Source: Paenibacillus pabuli NBRC 13638 (GTDB taxonomy: Bacteria > Bacillota > Bacilli > Paenibacillales > Paenibacillaceae). Taken from it: DNA of 64,000 bases. Numbering within the stretch: position 1 is the first letter of the stretch; every line of letters begins with the position of its first letter. The DNA lies in NCBI RefSeq assembly GCF_001514495.1, contig NZ_BCNM01000010.1:1-64000 (forward strand), in the 5' to 3' direction. A program made the translations under genes and the position numbers. Under the pieces are notes generated by a model that was not told where the DNA came from, did no database searches, and worked only from the letters and a program-made list of their open reading frames with translations. This document shows, piece by piece, positions 17,993 through 25,858 of the stretch.

Positions 17993-18740
17993 ACGGTTGC
18001 GAAAAGCATACCAGGAAGAGACAAAAGACTGGATCATTCCTGAGCGAACAAAATATAAGGTCATCCTTGCTATTCGAAGTGAATCACGTCTCAAAAGACA
18101 TCGAAAGAAATGGCTGGTTACTGCACTGCTGGCTGCTTTACTTATCATTCCGACTGGAGCCTATGCAGGGTATACCTATCTGGCAGATGGAATATATGGT
18201 TCACAGGAAACGACGGTAGCGTTAGGTGGAACAGCCGAGGATTACATGAGGTTGGAAGCAAAGCTGCAGACGGCCAAAGCGTATTTTAGTGCAGAGGAAT
18301 TTGCCCAGTACATGAACCTGTTGAAGCAAATGGGACAAATGGCTTTGAAGTATGGGGATCAAGAGGGAGAGATGCACCCCGAGCAATGGAGTACAGTGGA
18401 GCAAGAGCGATACAGCCTTCTTGTAGCTGAAATGGAACCATTTATCAACAAGCTGGAATCAGCAAACATAGAATCTCCAAAAGAACTTATGGATCCGCAG
18501 CAATTTTGGAACGAACAGCTGACATTAGCAGAGAGTAAGTTTTCCAAAGAACAGTATACCGAGTTCAAGTCGTTATATGAGCAAATGAAGCAGTATGAAG
18601 CCATGGTGATGGATGGGGATGGGAGTATTCATGAAGAACGGTTGTCAGTGGAGCAGAAGGAAGAACTGCAGCAGGTCAGAGAACGGATATTTTCCTTTTT
18701 GGAGAAATTGGGCCTTGATGTGCGTAAGCCGGGGGAATAA
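17979..18740 (+). CDS. Putative membrane anti-sigma factor (DUF3600-like)
   Basis: A 253-residue protein. About 45 cytoplasmic residues precede one membrane helix (WLVTALLAALLIIPTGAYAGY), followed by about 190 charged, helical extracytoplasmic residues. The outer part resembles DUF3600. The 14-base overlap with the sigma gene and the one-helix topology suggest a transmembrane anti-sigma factor that holds the sigma factor inactive until an envelope signal arrives. No zinc-binding HXXXCXXC motif is present. GGTGGAG inside the sigma gene serves as ribosome site. Confidence 0.75.
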   Translation: MKLDERLRKAYQEETKDWIIPERTKYKVILAIRSESRLKRHRKKWLVTALLAALLIIPTGAYAGYTYLADGIYGSQETTVALGGTAEDYMRLEAKLQTAKAYFSAEEFAQYMNLLKQMGQMALKYGDQEGEMHPEQWSTVEQERYSLLVAEMEPFINKLESANIESPKELMDPQQFWNEQLTLAESKFSKEQYTEFKSLYEQMKQYEAMVMDGDGSIHEERLSVEQKEELQQVRERIFSFLEKLGLDVRKPGE

Positions 18741-18790
18741 CTTAGATGCGATCGGAGACTGAATATGAATAATGAATCTCGGATGACCTT

Positions 18791-19660
18791 TTATCTCCTG
18801 CCCTGTACATTCAGCCGATACTGATGCGGCGTGGTGCCTGTTGCATTGTGGAAGACTTTGCAGAAGTAAGATGGGCTGGACATGCCTACACGTTGGCCTA
18901 TTTCCGGAATAGAATGTGTGGTACTCGTAAGTAACACGCATGCATGACGAATACGGGTAGCTTGGGCATAAGCAATGATGGTGGTGCCGGTAGCCTTTTT
19001 AAATATATGGGACAGATGATATGTCGAGAGATGCAGCGTACCTGCGATATCTTCCAGACGAAAAGCCTCGTTGTAGTGCTCTTCAATCCATTGCATGACA
19101 GCCTCGGCATGAGGGTGCAGAACGGGGGAAGCCGTTGAGAGCGTATTAGAGCTGGGATACTGCCTGTCCTTCCAAAGATAGCGAAGCTGTGTCAGCAGTC
19201 CAAGTAAAAAGAGCCTTATATCCTCTTCTGCTTCATGGGGAAGCAACGTAGGCAGAATATTTGCAAATTGCTCAATCATATGAACCAGCGGTGACGCAGC
19301 GGGAAGACGAATCGGTTGAAGTGGAGATGTTTGCTCCAGTAGGTCCATTATAAAGTGATGTAAAACGGCAAATTGCCGAGAGTGCGGGTTCAGCAGGTGC
19401 TGCTCATACATCAGTACACTGCGAATAAAGGGATGCTCTTTCGTGACTTGAATCTGAATATGATGCAGCTGAAAAGGGCGGAAGATCATCAGGGTACCTG
19501 GCTCAAGGGAGAATGCCTGACCCTCGGTGATTAGCTGTCCATATCCATCATGGATATACGTGATTTCCATCTGAGAATGAGCGTGAAAAACCTCTCGGTT
19601 TGCGGTGGTGGAGATACGGCGGCATACCAGATTGAATTGTTCTGCGTTGATAATGGGCAT
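18791..19660 (-). CDS. AraC family transcriptional regulator with cupin sensor
   Basis: A 289-residue protein. The N-terminal half is a cupin-type ligand domain (HAHSQMEITYIHDGYGQL, EPGTLMIFRPFQLHHI); the C-terminal 100 residues are the AraC double helix-turn-helix (FRLEDIAGTLHLSTYHLSHIF and SIPEIGQRVGMSSPSYFCKVF). It is divergent from a sugar-type oxidoreductase gene 111 bp away, so it probably controls that gene in response to a carbohydrate. Confidence 0.9.
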   Translation of the reverse strand: MPIINAEQFNLVCRRISTTANREVFHAHSQMEITYIHDGYGQLITEGQAFSLEPGTLMIFRPFQLHHIQIQVTKEHPFIRSVLMYEQHLLNPHSRQFAVLHHFIMDLLEQTSPLQPIRLPAASPLVHMIEQFANILPTLLPHEAEEDIRLFLLGLLTQLRYLWKDRQYPSSNTLSTASPVLHPHAEAVMQWIEEHYNEAFRLEDIAGTLHLSTYHLSHIFKKATGTTIIAYAQATRIRHACVLLTSTTHSIPEIGQRVGMSSPSYFCKVFHNATGTTPHQYRLNVQGRR

Positions 19661-19714
19661 TAGGAAAACCTCCCTTCAAGAGCGCAATATAGTTTTATTT
19701 TATCACAAGATGAA

Positions 19715-19732
19715 CGCATAAAAGCGCTTTAT
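19715..19732. promoter_or_regulatory. Palindrome in the AraC/oxidoreductase divergent promoter
   Basis: The perfect palindrome aaagcgcttt (19721-19730) sits midway between the two divergent starts, with flanks that partly match a cre site (11 of 14 positions of TGAAAGCGCTTTCA). It could bind CcpA or the neighbouring regulator. Confidence 0.4.
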
Positions 19733-19771
19733 TATTGTGTATTGTGAAGGGAATAAGGGAGGTATGCATCT

Positions 19772-20929
19772 ATGTTAAAGGTGGCCATTATTGGAGCAGG
19801 TGCGATCAGTGCAGCGCATATTACAGCGTATTTGGCATTTCCTGAACGATGCCAGATCGTAGCTGTGGTAGATATGTATGCAGAAAAAGCACAAAAGCGA
19901 ATTAACGAATATGGATTGGAGGGAGCGCAAGCTGTTACCGATTATCATGAATTGCTGAATCAAAACATGGATGTGGTTTCCGTCTGTACCCCTCCGTATA
20001 CGCATGCAACGATTACATGTGATTTTTTGCATGCAGGTACACATGTGCTGGTCGAAAAACCAATGGCTTCTTCTCTTCAAGAAGCGGATCTGATGCTGGA
20101 AGCGGCGCAAGAGAGTGGTACGTTGCTATCGGTTGTGGCACAGAATCGTTTTACGACACCGATGATGAAACTGAAAGATGTGCTGGATAGTCAACTTATG
20201 GGTCCCATTGTCCACGTACAGGTCGATTCATTCTGGTGGCGCGGCCATACTTATTATGATCTGTGGTGGCGTGGCACATGGGAAAAAGAAGGCGGAGGCT
20301 GTACGCTTAATCACGCAGTACATCATATTGATGCCATGCTATGGATGATGGGTCCCCCGGTGGAATTGCAGGCCATGATGGCGAATACGGCGCATGATAA
20401 TGCTGAAGTAGAGGATATTTCCATGGCGATGCTTCGTTTCCGCGAAGGAGCCCTTGGCATGATCACCAGTTCCGTGGTACATCACGGAGAGGAACAGCAG
20501 TTGATTTTTCAGGGCAAAGAAGCCAGGGTATCTGCACCCTGGAAGGTCGTTGCTTCTACAGCACGGCCTAACGGATTCCCGGAATCGAATTCAGAGCTGG
20601 AACAACAAATTCAGAAACTTGCTAATGAATTACCGGATATTACTCATGTGGGTCATGCGGGGCAAGTGGAAAATATGCTAAATGCCATTGAGACAGGATC
20701 ACCCCTTCTGGTGGATGGGAAAAGTGGACGGAATACACTCGAACTCATTGTAGGCATCTATAAATCGGCCAGTACAGGGGAAAAGGTGACTTTTCCACTA
20801 GGGGCGAAGGATGCTTTTTATACCAGGGAGGGGATTATGCAGCATGCGGTGCATTTTTATGAAAAGAAGACGGTTGTGGAGAATTTCGAGGACTTGGATA
20901 TTACATTAGGAAGAAAGTTGGAGTCTTAG
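19772..20929 (+). CDS. Gfo/Idh/MocA family oxidoreductase
   Basis: A 385-residue NAD(P)-dependent oxidoreductase. The N-terminal Rossmann fold begins VAIIGAGAISAAHITAYL. The family EKP motif (HVLVEKPMA) carries the catalytic lysine, and a histidine-containing motif follows (GGCTLNHAVHHIDAMLWMMG). Substrates of this family are sugars, inositols or related polyols; the exact one cannot be told. It is divergent from an AraC regulator gene that probably controls it. GGGAGG precedes the ATG. Confidence 0.9.
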   Translation: MLKVAIIGAGAISAAHITAYLAFPERCQIVAVVDMYAEKAQKRINEYGLEGAQAVTDYHELLNQNMDVVSVCTPPYTHATITCDFLHAGTHVLVEKPMASSLQEADLMLEAAQESGTLLSVVAQNRFTTPMMKLKDVLDSQLMGPIVHVQVDSFWWRGHTYYDLWWRGTWEKEGGGCTLNHAVHHIDAMLWMMGPPVELQAMMANTAHDNAEVEDISMAMLRFREGALGMITSSVVHHGEEQQLIFQGKEARVSAPWKVVASTARPNGFPESNSELEQQIQKLANELPDITHVGHAGQVENMLNAIETGSPLLVDGKSGRNTLELIVGIYKSASTGEKVTFPLGAKDAFYTREGIMQHAVHFYEKKTVVENFEDLDITLGRKLES

Positions 20930-20934
20930 CGCAA

Positions 20935-20972
20935 AGAGGCCAGCCCACAAGTATTGTGAGGTTGGCTTCATT
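20935..20972 (+). terminator. Terminator after the oxidoreductase
   Basis: Hairpin gccagcccacaa / ttgtgaggttggc with a three-base loop, then a modest T-rich tail (ttcatttg). Confidence 0.7.
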
Positions 20973-21509
20973 TGATTGCAGTCTTGATTCCAAAATAGAA
21001 TAGTTTAATCAATGCAGTAGAGAGAAACCGGAAGCCAAGCAAGCATCGTGTTGAAACTCTGTGATGGTTTCGAACACCACAGTCTTAAATTTCTTCCCAA
21101 TATCTTACCGCATTCCGGCAGTTTTCCTCTCATGTTAGGTTATATGTAATTAGAAACATATTCGGAAAGAAACCCGAAACCCAAACCCAACAAAAGGTTG
21201 ATGTTACCATACTTGCCATAACCCTTGGCGGGCTGGATGATCCCCCAATGGATCTTATTACCATTCAATTAATTCGCAAATCGCGAGAATAACTTCGCTT
21301 TAATACTGGCAGCAGAACGTAGCTATATACTATATCACATGAGTTTAACTGATAATGTTACTAAAGGTAGCGCCAATAGGTTATGGTGATGAAGTGTAAA
21401 CTGTTGCTTTAAATTTTTCAATGGATTGAAGTTACATGAAAGCTCCTCAAAATCACAAAGTCCCTTCTTTAAAGAACCAAGACACCTATACTTTCTTCAA
21501 AAGTACGTG
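20973..21509 (+). other. Intergenic stretch with no supported gene
   Basis: About 540 bp without a convincing coding region. One frame stays open for 68 codons (21089-21295, + strand) and could encode a protein-like segment (VDVTILAITLGGLDDPPMDL), but no start codon or ribosome site precedes it. It may be a decayed gene fragment or chance. Confidence 0.35.
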
Positions 21510-21830
21510 CTACAGCCACTTATCGGCCCACCGTTCCACGGCGCTTAAGGCTCGCCCCAGCTCTGTGCCTTTGCGGGACAACATATATTCTGTCCGAACA
21601 GGGCGTTCTGTAACCACATGACGCACGACAAGTCCCTCTTCCTCCAGTTCCTTCATCCGTTCATTAAGTACCCGTTTGCTAAGGTCCGGAATATAAGCGT
21701 GAATTTCACTGAATCGTTTGGGTTCTTCCATCAATGTATGAATAATGAGAGCTACCCATTTCCGGCCAATGATCTGATAAGACAGTCCCACCTTTTCGCA
21801 TATTTGCTTGGTATTCTCATCATCGCTCAT
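21510..21830 (-). CDS. HxlR family transcriptional regulator
   Basis: A 106-residue winged-helix protein. The early CEKVGLSYQIIGRKWVALIIHTL segment (the conserved Gly-Lys-Trp block), then RFSEIHAYIPDLSKRVLNERMKELEEEGLV, is typical of HxlR/MarR-like regulators that answer to aldehydes, quinones or electrophiles. A cysteine near residue 10 could be a redox sensor, by analogy with YodB; this is inference. The gene stands alone and is divergent from the second zwf. Confidence 0.9.
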   Translation of the reverse strand: MSDDENTKQICEKVGLSYQIIGRKWVALIIHTLMEEPKRFSEIHAYIPDLSKRVLNERMKELEEEGLVVRHVVTERPVRTEYMLSRKGTELGRALSAVERWADKWL

Positions 21831-21871
21831 AATTGTACTCCTTTGATTTAGTTAGGCTTATTATAGCATTA

Positions 21872-21887
21872 GTTTACTTATTGTAAC
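21872..21887 (-). promoter_or_regulatory. Possible HxlR autoregulatory operator
   Basis: On the minus strand gttac-aataa-gtaaac, an inverted repeat of ttac/gtaa with a five-base gap, lies just upstream of a TATAAT-like -10 and about 45 bp before the HxlR start. HxlR-type operators known to me have a similar shape. Confidence 0.4.
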
Positions 21888-21976
21888 CTGGCTGTCAATA
21901 AACCATATGTGTAAAATGTCACATACCAATTGTTTATAATGTTACCACATAAAGCGTTAACATTAAATAAAAACCC

Positions 21977-21996
21977 TGTAAACACTGGTGTTCACA
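21977..21996. promoter_or_regulatory. Near-perfect 20-bp palindrome upstream of the zwf2 promoter
   Basis: tgtaaacac-tg-gtgttcaca has one mismatched pair and ends 15 bp before the -35 of the second zwf promoter, a fitting place for an activator or repressor. The protein that binds is unknown. Confidence 0.45.
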
Positions 21997-22011
21997 CGTT
22001 GGACACGATTG

Positions 22012-22040
22012 TTGACGAATTGTGACGACAGGTGTAATAT
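22012..22040 (+). promoter_or_regulatory. Promoter of the second zwf
   Basis: TTGACG and TAATAT are separated by exactly 17 bp, close to the housekeeping sigma consensus. Transcription from here gives a leader of about 200 bases before the zwf ATG at 22246. Confidence 0.65.
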
Positions 22041-22245
22041 GGGTAACGTTAATTCAAATGGTTACAATTTATAACCTTGGTTTAAGGTTGTGGAGAGAAG
22101 GAATGTTCCATGGTTAAATTCAGGTGCGTTGTTTAAACGGAGGCAAGGGGGCAACATACCCACTTATTCCGTCTTTTGTCATGCTTGAATTTGAACATTT
22201 TGCAACATCATATACTATACTGCACAGATCACAGGAGGCAATCCA

Positions 22246-23700
22246 ATGGATGCAATGACATTTGTCCTCTTCGGGGCAACAGGCGATTTAGCCAAACGTA
22301 AGATTTACCCTGCATTATATAATCTGTACATTGATTCGAAAATGCCGAAATCCTTCTCCGTTATCGGTCTTGGACGGCGTGAATTGTCGGACACTGACTT
22401 CCAGGCGAATGTCGAAAAATCACTCCATGAATTCTCACGGCAAACGCCTGAAGAAGAATCTCAAGTACGTGATTTCATTGGGGCTTTCCGTTATTGTTCG
22501 CTGAATAATACGAAGCTTGAAGATTACACCAAACTGCTGAAACTGGTTGAGCAGCGTGAACAGGAACTGAGCATCCCGGAAAATCGCATGTTCTATATGT
22601 CGGTTGCACCGGAATTCTTTGAGCCAATCGCACTGAACATTCAAGAAAGCGGCTTAGGTCACACCAAAGGCTGGAAGAAACTCATCATCGAAAAACCATT
22701 TGGACACGATCTGCAATCTGCACGTGAACTGAATGAGAAACTGAGCAATACCTTTGCAGAAGAAGAAATTTACCGTATTGACCATTTCCTTGGTAAACCG
22801 ATGGTACAAAATATCGAAACCCTTACCTACGCGAATCCGGTCATTCAGGCGTTGTGGTCCAACCGTTATATTGCCAATGTACAGATTACGGCAAGTGAAA
22901 CCGTTGGTGTTGAAGAACGTGCTGCGTACTATGACCAAAGTGGTGCCCTTCGTGACATGTTCCAAAATCATATGCTTCAGTTGCTGATGATGATTGGTTT
23001 GCATTTGCCAAAACGCTGCACACCGGAAGAAATTCAATTCAAAAAGCAGAAAATTGCTGAAGCTCTTCGTCCATTGACGAAAGAGAATATCGCTGCTGAA
23101 GTCGTTCGTGCCCAATATGGGGCAGGCGAGCTGCAAGGTAATTCGGTTGTTGGATACCTGGACGAGCCTGGCATTCCAGCTGGTTCCCAAAATGAGACCT
23201 ATGTTGCCGCGAGACTCTGGATCGATGATCCATTCTGGAGCGAAGTTCCATTTTACATTCGTACAGGTAAACGCCTGGCTGAAAAATCGACCAGAATTGT
23301 TGTCGAATTCAAGGCTCCATTGAAAACAGGTCACGAATCCGAAAATACAACAGAGCCTAACTTGCTTACGATCGAAATTGGTCCAAAAGAAAGTATCTCG
23401 CTTCAATTGAATGCGAAAAACCCGCTCAACCAAGGCGAAGTAGAACCAATGCATATGAACTTCAACTCAGGCGAACGCAACATTCCTGAAGCTTACGAGA
23501 ACCTGATCTTTGACGCGATGCGTGGCGATTCTACATTCTTTGCTCACTGGAACGAAGTTGAACTCGCTTGGCAATGGGTACAGCCGATCTTGGAAGCATT
23601 CCAGGATGGCAGTGTACCACTCGATACGTACAGCGCAGGATCGCAAGGTCCGGAGTCAGCTGATCGTCTGATTGCAGAGAACGGCTACCGTTGGTGGTAA
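22246..23700 (+). CDS. zwf: Glucose-6-phosphate 1-dehydrogenase, second copy
   Basis: A 484-residue G6PDH with the nucleotide-binding motif FGATGDLAKRKIYPA, EKPFGHDLQSA and the active-site signature RIDHFLGKP. It heads a set of pentose-phosphate genes (6-phosphogluconate dehydrogenase and transaldolase follow on the same strand), so it is likely the pathway's main G6PDH. The N terminus is shorter than in the first copy by about 20 residues. ACAGGAGG precedes the ATG. A hairpin and a repeat element separate it from gnd. Confidence 0.95.
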   Translation: MDAMTFVLFGATGDLAKRKIYPALYNLYIDSKMPKSFSVIGLGRRELSDTDFQANVEKSLHEFSRQTPEEESQVRDFIGAFRYCSLNNTKLEDYTKLLKLVEQREQELSIPENRMFYMSVAPEFFEPIALNIQESGLGHTKGWKKLIIEKPFGHDLQSARELNEKLSNTFAEEEIYRIDHFLGKPMVQNIETLTYANPVIQALWSNRYIANVQITASETVGVEERAAYYDQSGALRDMFQNHMLQLLMMIGLHLPKRCTPEEIQFKKQKIAEALRPLTKENIAAEVVRAQYGAGELQGNSVVGYLDEPGIPAGSQNETYVAARLWIDDPFWSEVPFYIRTGKRLAEKSTRIVVEFKAPLKTGHESENTTEPNLLTIEIGPKESISLQLNAKNPLNQGEVEPMHMNFNSGERNIPEAYENLIFDAMRGDSTFFAHWNEVELAWQWVQPILEAFQDGSVPLDTYSAGSQGPESADRLIAENGYRWW

Positions 23701-23744
23701 TCGAAATTATTTTAATCTGTTTATACCGTTCCAATTTTGCATAA

Positions 23745-23782
23745 GTCCTTCCGGTACTTGCCGGAAGGCCGTAAAAATTTTT
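23745..23782 (+). terminator. Hairpin after zwf2, possible terminator
   Basis: ccttccgg/ccggaagg forms a perfect eight-pair stem with a six-base loop; 13 bp further on is a T-run (aaaaattttt). May limit read-through from zwf to gnd. Confidence 0.5.
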
Positions 23783-23815
23783 GATATAGATGTTGCTGCA
23801 CATGGTTTCGTTTTA

Positions 23816-23954
23816 AGCGGTGTAGTGCAGGGGACGGAATCGATTCTGCAGAAGCGAAGCGTTCGCCTTTGTATCCAAATTTCAACTATATATAGTTGAA
23901 TCAAGAAATTTGGATACAACAGCGATCGGAAGAACGATCCGTAACCGGAACGGT
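23816..23954 (+). repeat. Dispersed intergenic element, copy 1
   Basis: About 139 bp between zwf2 and gnd that recurs as the reverse complement at 43015-43154. Shared exact blocks include aggggacggaatcgattc (18 bp), agcgttcgcctttgt (15), acaacagcgatcg (13) and aagaacgatccgtaaccg (18). The centre is a perfect 15-bp stem, ttgtatccaaatttc with gaaatttggatacaa, around a 21-base loop that itself holds a palindrome (aactatatatagtt). A smaller hairpin follows, gatcg-gaagaa-cgatc. No coding potential is seen. It ends 76 bp before gnd. Could be a structured RNA leader or a small non-autonomous mobile element. Confidence 0.85.
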
Positions 23955-24030
23955 TGCTGCGGAACGCAAACATGTTGGATGCACTATGCAGAAATGCATT
24001 AATAATTGTTCATAACAGGAGGATTTATCA

Positions 24031-24924
24031 ATGAAACTTGGACTTATTGGATTAGGTAAAATGGGATTGAACCTGGGCAGAAACCTGATTGACCACAAAC
24101 ATGAAGTGGTTGCATTTGACCTGAATGCAGAAGCGGTAAACGAAATGAAAGAATACGGTGCACAAGGCGTTTCTTCGTACAAAGAAATGGTTGAAACTTT
24201 GGAGTCCCCACGTGTATTGTGGATCATGGTTCCTCACAACGTGGTTGACGCTGTACTGGCTGAAGTAAGCCCATTGCTCTCCAAAGGCGACATCATCATT
24301 GAAGCGGGTAACTCGCACTACAAAGAGTCCATTCGTCGTTATGAAGAATTGAAACCATCTGGTATCCACTACATGGATGCAGGTACTTCCGGTGGTATGG
24401 AAGGTGCGCGGAATGGTGCTTGTTACATGATCGGTGGAGACCCAGAGGCTTGGGCAATCGTTGAGCCGGCTTTCAAAGACACGGCTGTAGAGAATGGTTA
24501 TCTGTATGCTGGTAAAGCGGGCAGCGGCCACTTCCTCAAAATGGTACACAATGGTATCGAGTACGGTATGATGGCTTCCATCGGTGAAGGTTTTGACGTA
24601 TTGGAGAAAAGCGGCTTCGACTTCGACTTCGAAAAAGTGGCTCGTGTATGGAACAACGGTTCCGTTATTCGTTCTTGGCTGATGGAATTGACAGAGCGTG
24701 CCTTCTCCAAAGACGCTAATTTGGATGAAATCAAAGGGGTTATGCATTCGTCAGGCGAAGGACGCTGGACCGTTGAAACGGCATTTGACCTGCAAACCGC
24801 TACACCGGTTATTGCACTGTCCCTGTTGATGCGTTACCGTTCCCTGGAAACAGACACGTTTACAGGTAAGGTTGTAGCCGCATTGCGTAACGAATTTGGC
24901 GGTCACGCGGTAGAAAAAAAATAA
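24031..24924 (+). CDS. gnd: 6-Phosphogluconate dehydrogenase, decarboxylating (short form)
   Basis: A 297-residue enzyme turning 6-phosphogluconate into ribulose 5-phosphate, CO2 and NAD(P)H. The N-terminal motif is GLIGLGKMGLNLGRNL; later motifs are TSGGMEGARNGAC (substrate binding) and GHFLKMVHNGIEYG (catalytic Lys and Asn). The length is that of the short, YqeC-type enzymes (about 300 residues) rather than the 470-residue classical form. An acidic residue at the end of the second strand (VVAFDLN) favours NAD over NADP. ACAGGAGG precedes the ATG. Confidence 0.93.
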   Translation: MKLGLIGLGKMGLNLGRNLIDHKHEVVAFDLNAEAVNEMKEYGAQGVSSYKEMVETLESPRVLWIMVPHNVVDAVLAEVSPLLSKGDIIIEAGNSHYKESIRRYEELKPSGIHYMDAGTSGGMEGARNGACYMIGGDPEAWAIVEPAFKDTAVENGYLYAGKAGSGHFLKMVHNGIEYGMMASIGEGFDVLEKSGFDFDFEKVARVWNNGSVIRSWLMELTERAFSKDANLDEIKGVMHSSGEGRWTVETAFDLQTATPVIALSLLMRYRSLETDTFTGKVVAALRNEFGGHAVEKK

Positions 24925-25010
24925 TTTATATATAACTGTTAACATATAGAGATAATCGGGTAATGATAAGTATAGTGTTTACAAATTCATCAAGTGGAGG
25001 AGAACATATC

Positions 25011-25655
25011 ATGAAATTTTTCTTGGATACAGGTAATGTTGAAGAAATCAAACGGATCGAACGTCTTGGTCTGGTGGATGGAGTCACGACTAATCCGTCT
25101 TTGATTGCCAAAGAAGGTCGCGTATTTAAAGAAGTGATTCAGGAGATCTGTGGCGTTGTTAAAGGCCCGGTCAGCGCTGAAGTTATCGGCCTCAAAGCCG
25201 AGGATATGTTGAAGGAAGCTTATGAAATTGCAGAATGGGCACCGAATGTAGTGATTAAACTACCGATGACCGAAGATGGACTCTATGCTTGTCATGAACT
25301 GACGCAAAAAGGAATTAAAACCAATGTGACGCTGATTTTCTCGGCAGCACAGGGTCTGATGGCAGCGAAAGCCGGCGCAACCTACATCAGTCCATTTGTT
25401 GGTCGTCTGGATGATATTGCGGTGGATGGCATGAAGCTGATTCGTGACCTGCGTCTCATTCTCGATACGTATGATCTGCCTTCCGAAATTATTGCAGCAA
25501 GCATCCGTAATATCAAACATGTGGAGGATGCAGCCCTTTCTGGTGCGCACATTGCGACCATTCCGGGTTCGCTCCTGCCAACACTGTGGAAACACCCACT
25601 AACTGACAGTGGTATTGAGCGCTTCCTGAAAGATTGGGAGTCCGTTCCGAAATAA
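25011..25655 (+). CDS. tal: Transaldolase / fructose-6-phosphate aldolase family
   Basis: A 214-residue class I aldolase of the short (TalC/MipB) transaldolase group: [30 protein letters not shown], Schiff-base Lys83 in VVIKLPMT, and FVGRLDD. It transfers dihydroxyacetone units in the non-oxidative pentose-phosphate pathway, fitting zwf and gnd upstream. Start 25011 is set by GTGGAGGAG; an in-frame ATG at 24963 would add 16 unrelated residues. Confidence 0.92.
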   Translation: MKFFLDTGNVEEIKRIERLGLVDGVTTNPSLIAKEGRVFKEVIQEICGVVKGPVSAEVIGLKAEDMLKEAYEIAEWAPNVVIKLPMTEDGLYACHELTQKGIKTNVTLIFSAAQGLMAAKAGATYISPFVGRLDDIAVDGMKLIRDLRLILDTYDLPSEIIAASIRNIKHVEDAALSGAHIATIPGSLLPTLWKHPLTDSGIERFLKDWESVPK

Positions 25656-25696
25656 TCCATTGCTGACTTGGGCCTGATTCCTCAGACCTGTGTCCT

Positions 25697-25747
25697 TAAA
25701 AAGCTTTCCGCCTTGCAGACCATCTGCTGGTGGAAGGCTTTTTTTAT
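25697..25747 (+). terminator. Terminator after tal
   Basis: Stem aaagctttccgcc / ggtggaaggcttt with an inner cag/ctg pairing, followed by a run of T. Ends the pentose-phosphate block. Confidence 0.88.
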
Positions 25748-25858
25748 TATAAAGCATGATGAGATTCTGTACGAACAGGTGCTGTCCTTCTTTTTCGGGA
25801 CAACAACGCATAAGGATAAGATATAGCCTTTAGCTCATCCCGCAGGGAGGGATGCCCG

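Noticed and set aside
21089..21295. Open frame of 68 codons with a protein-like stretch
   Set aside because: No start codon or ribosome site and no family match; kept only as a possible decayed fragment.
22654..23454. Minus-strand frame of 266 codons inside the second zwf
   Set aside because: Antisense shadow of G6PDH, rich in Cys, Phe and His with no recognisable domain.
24052..24747. Minus-strand frame of 231 codons inside gnd
   Set aside because: Antisense shadow of 6-phosphogluconate dehydrogenase with the same odd composition.
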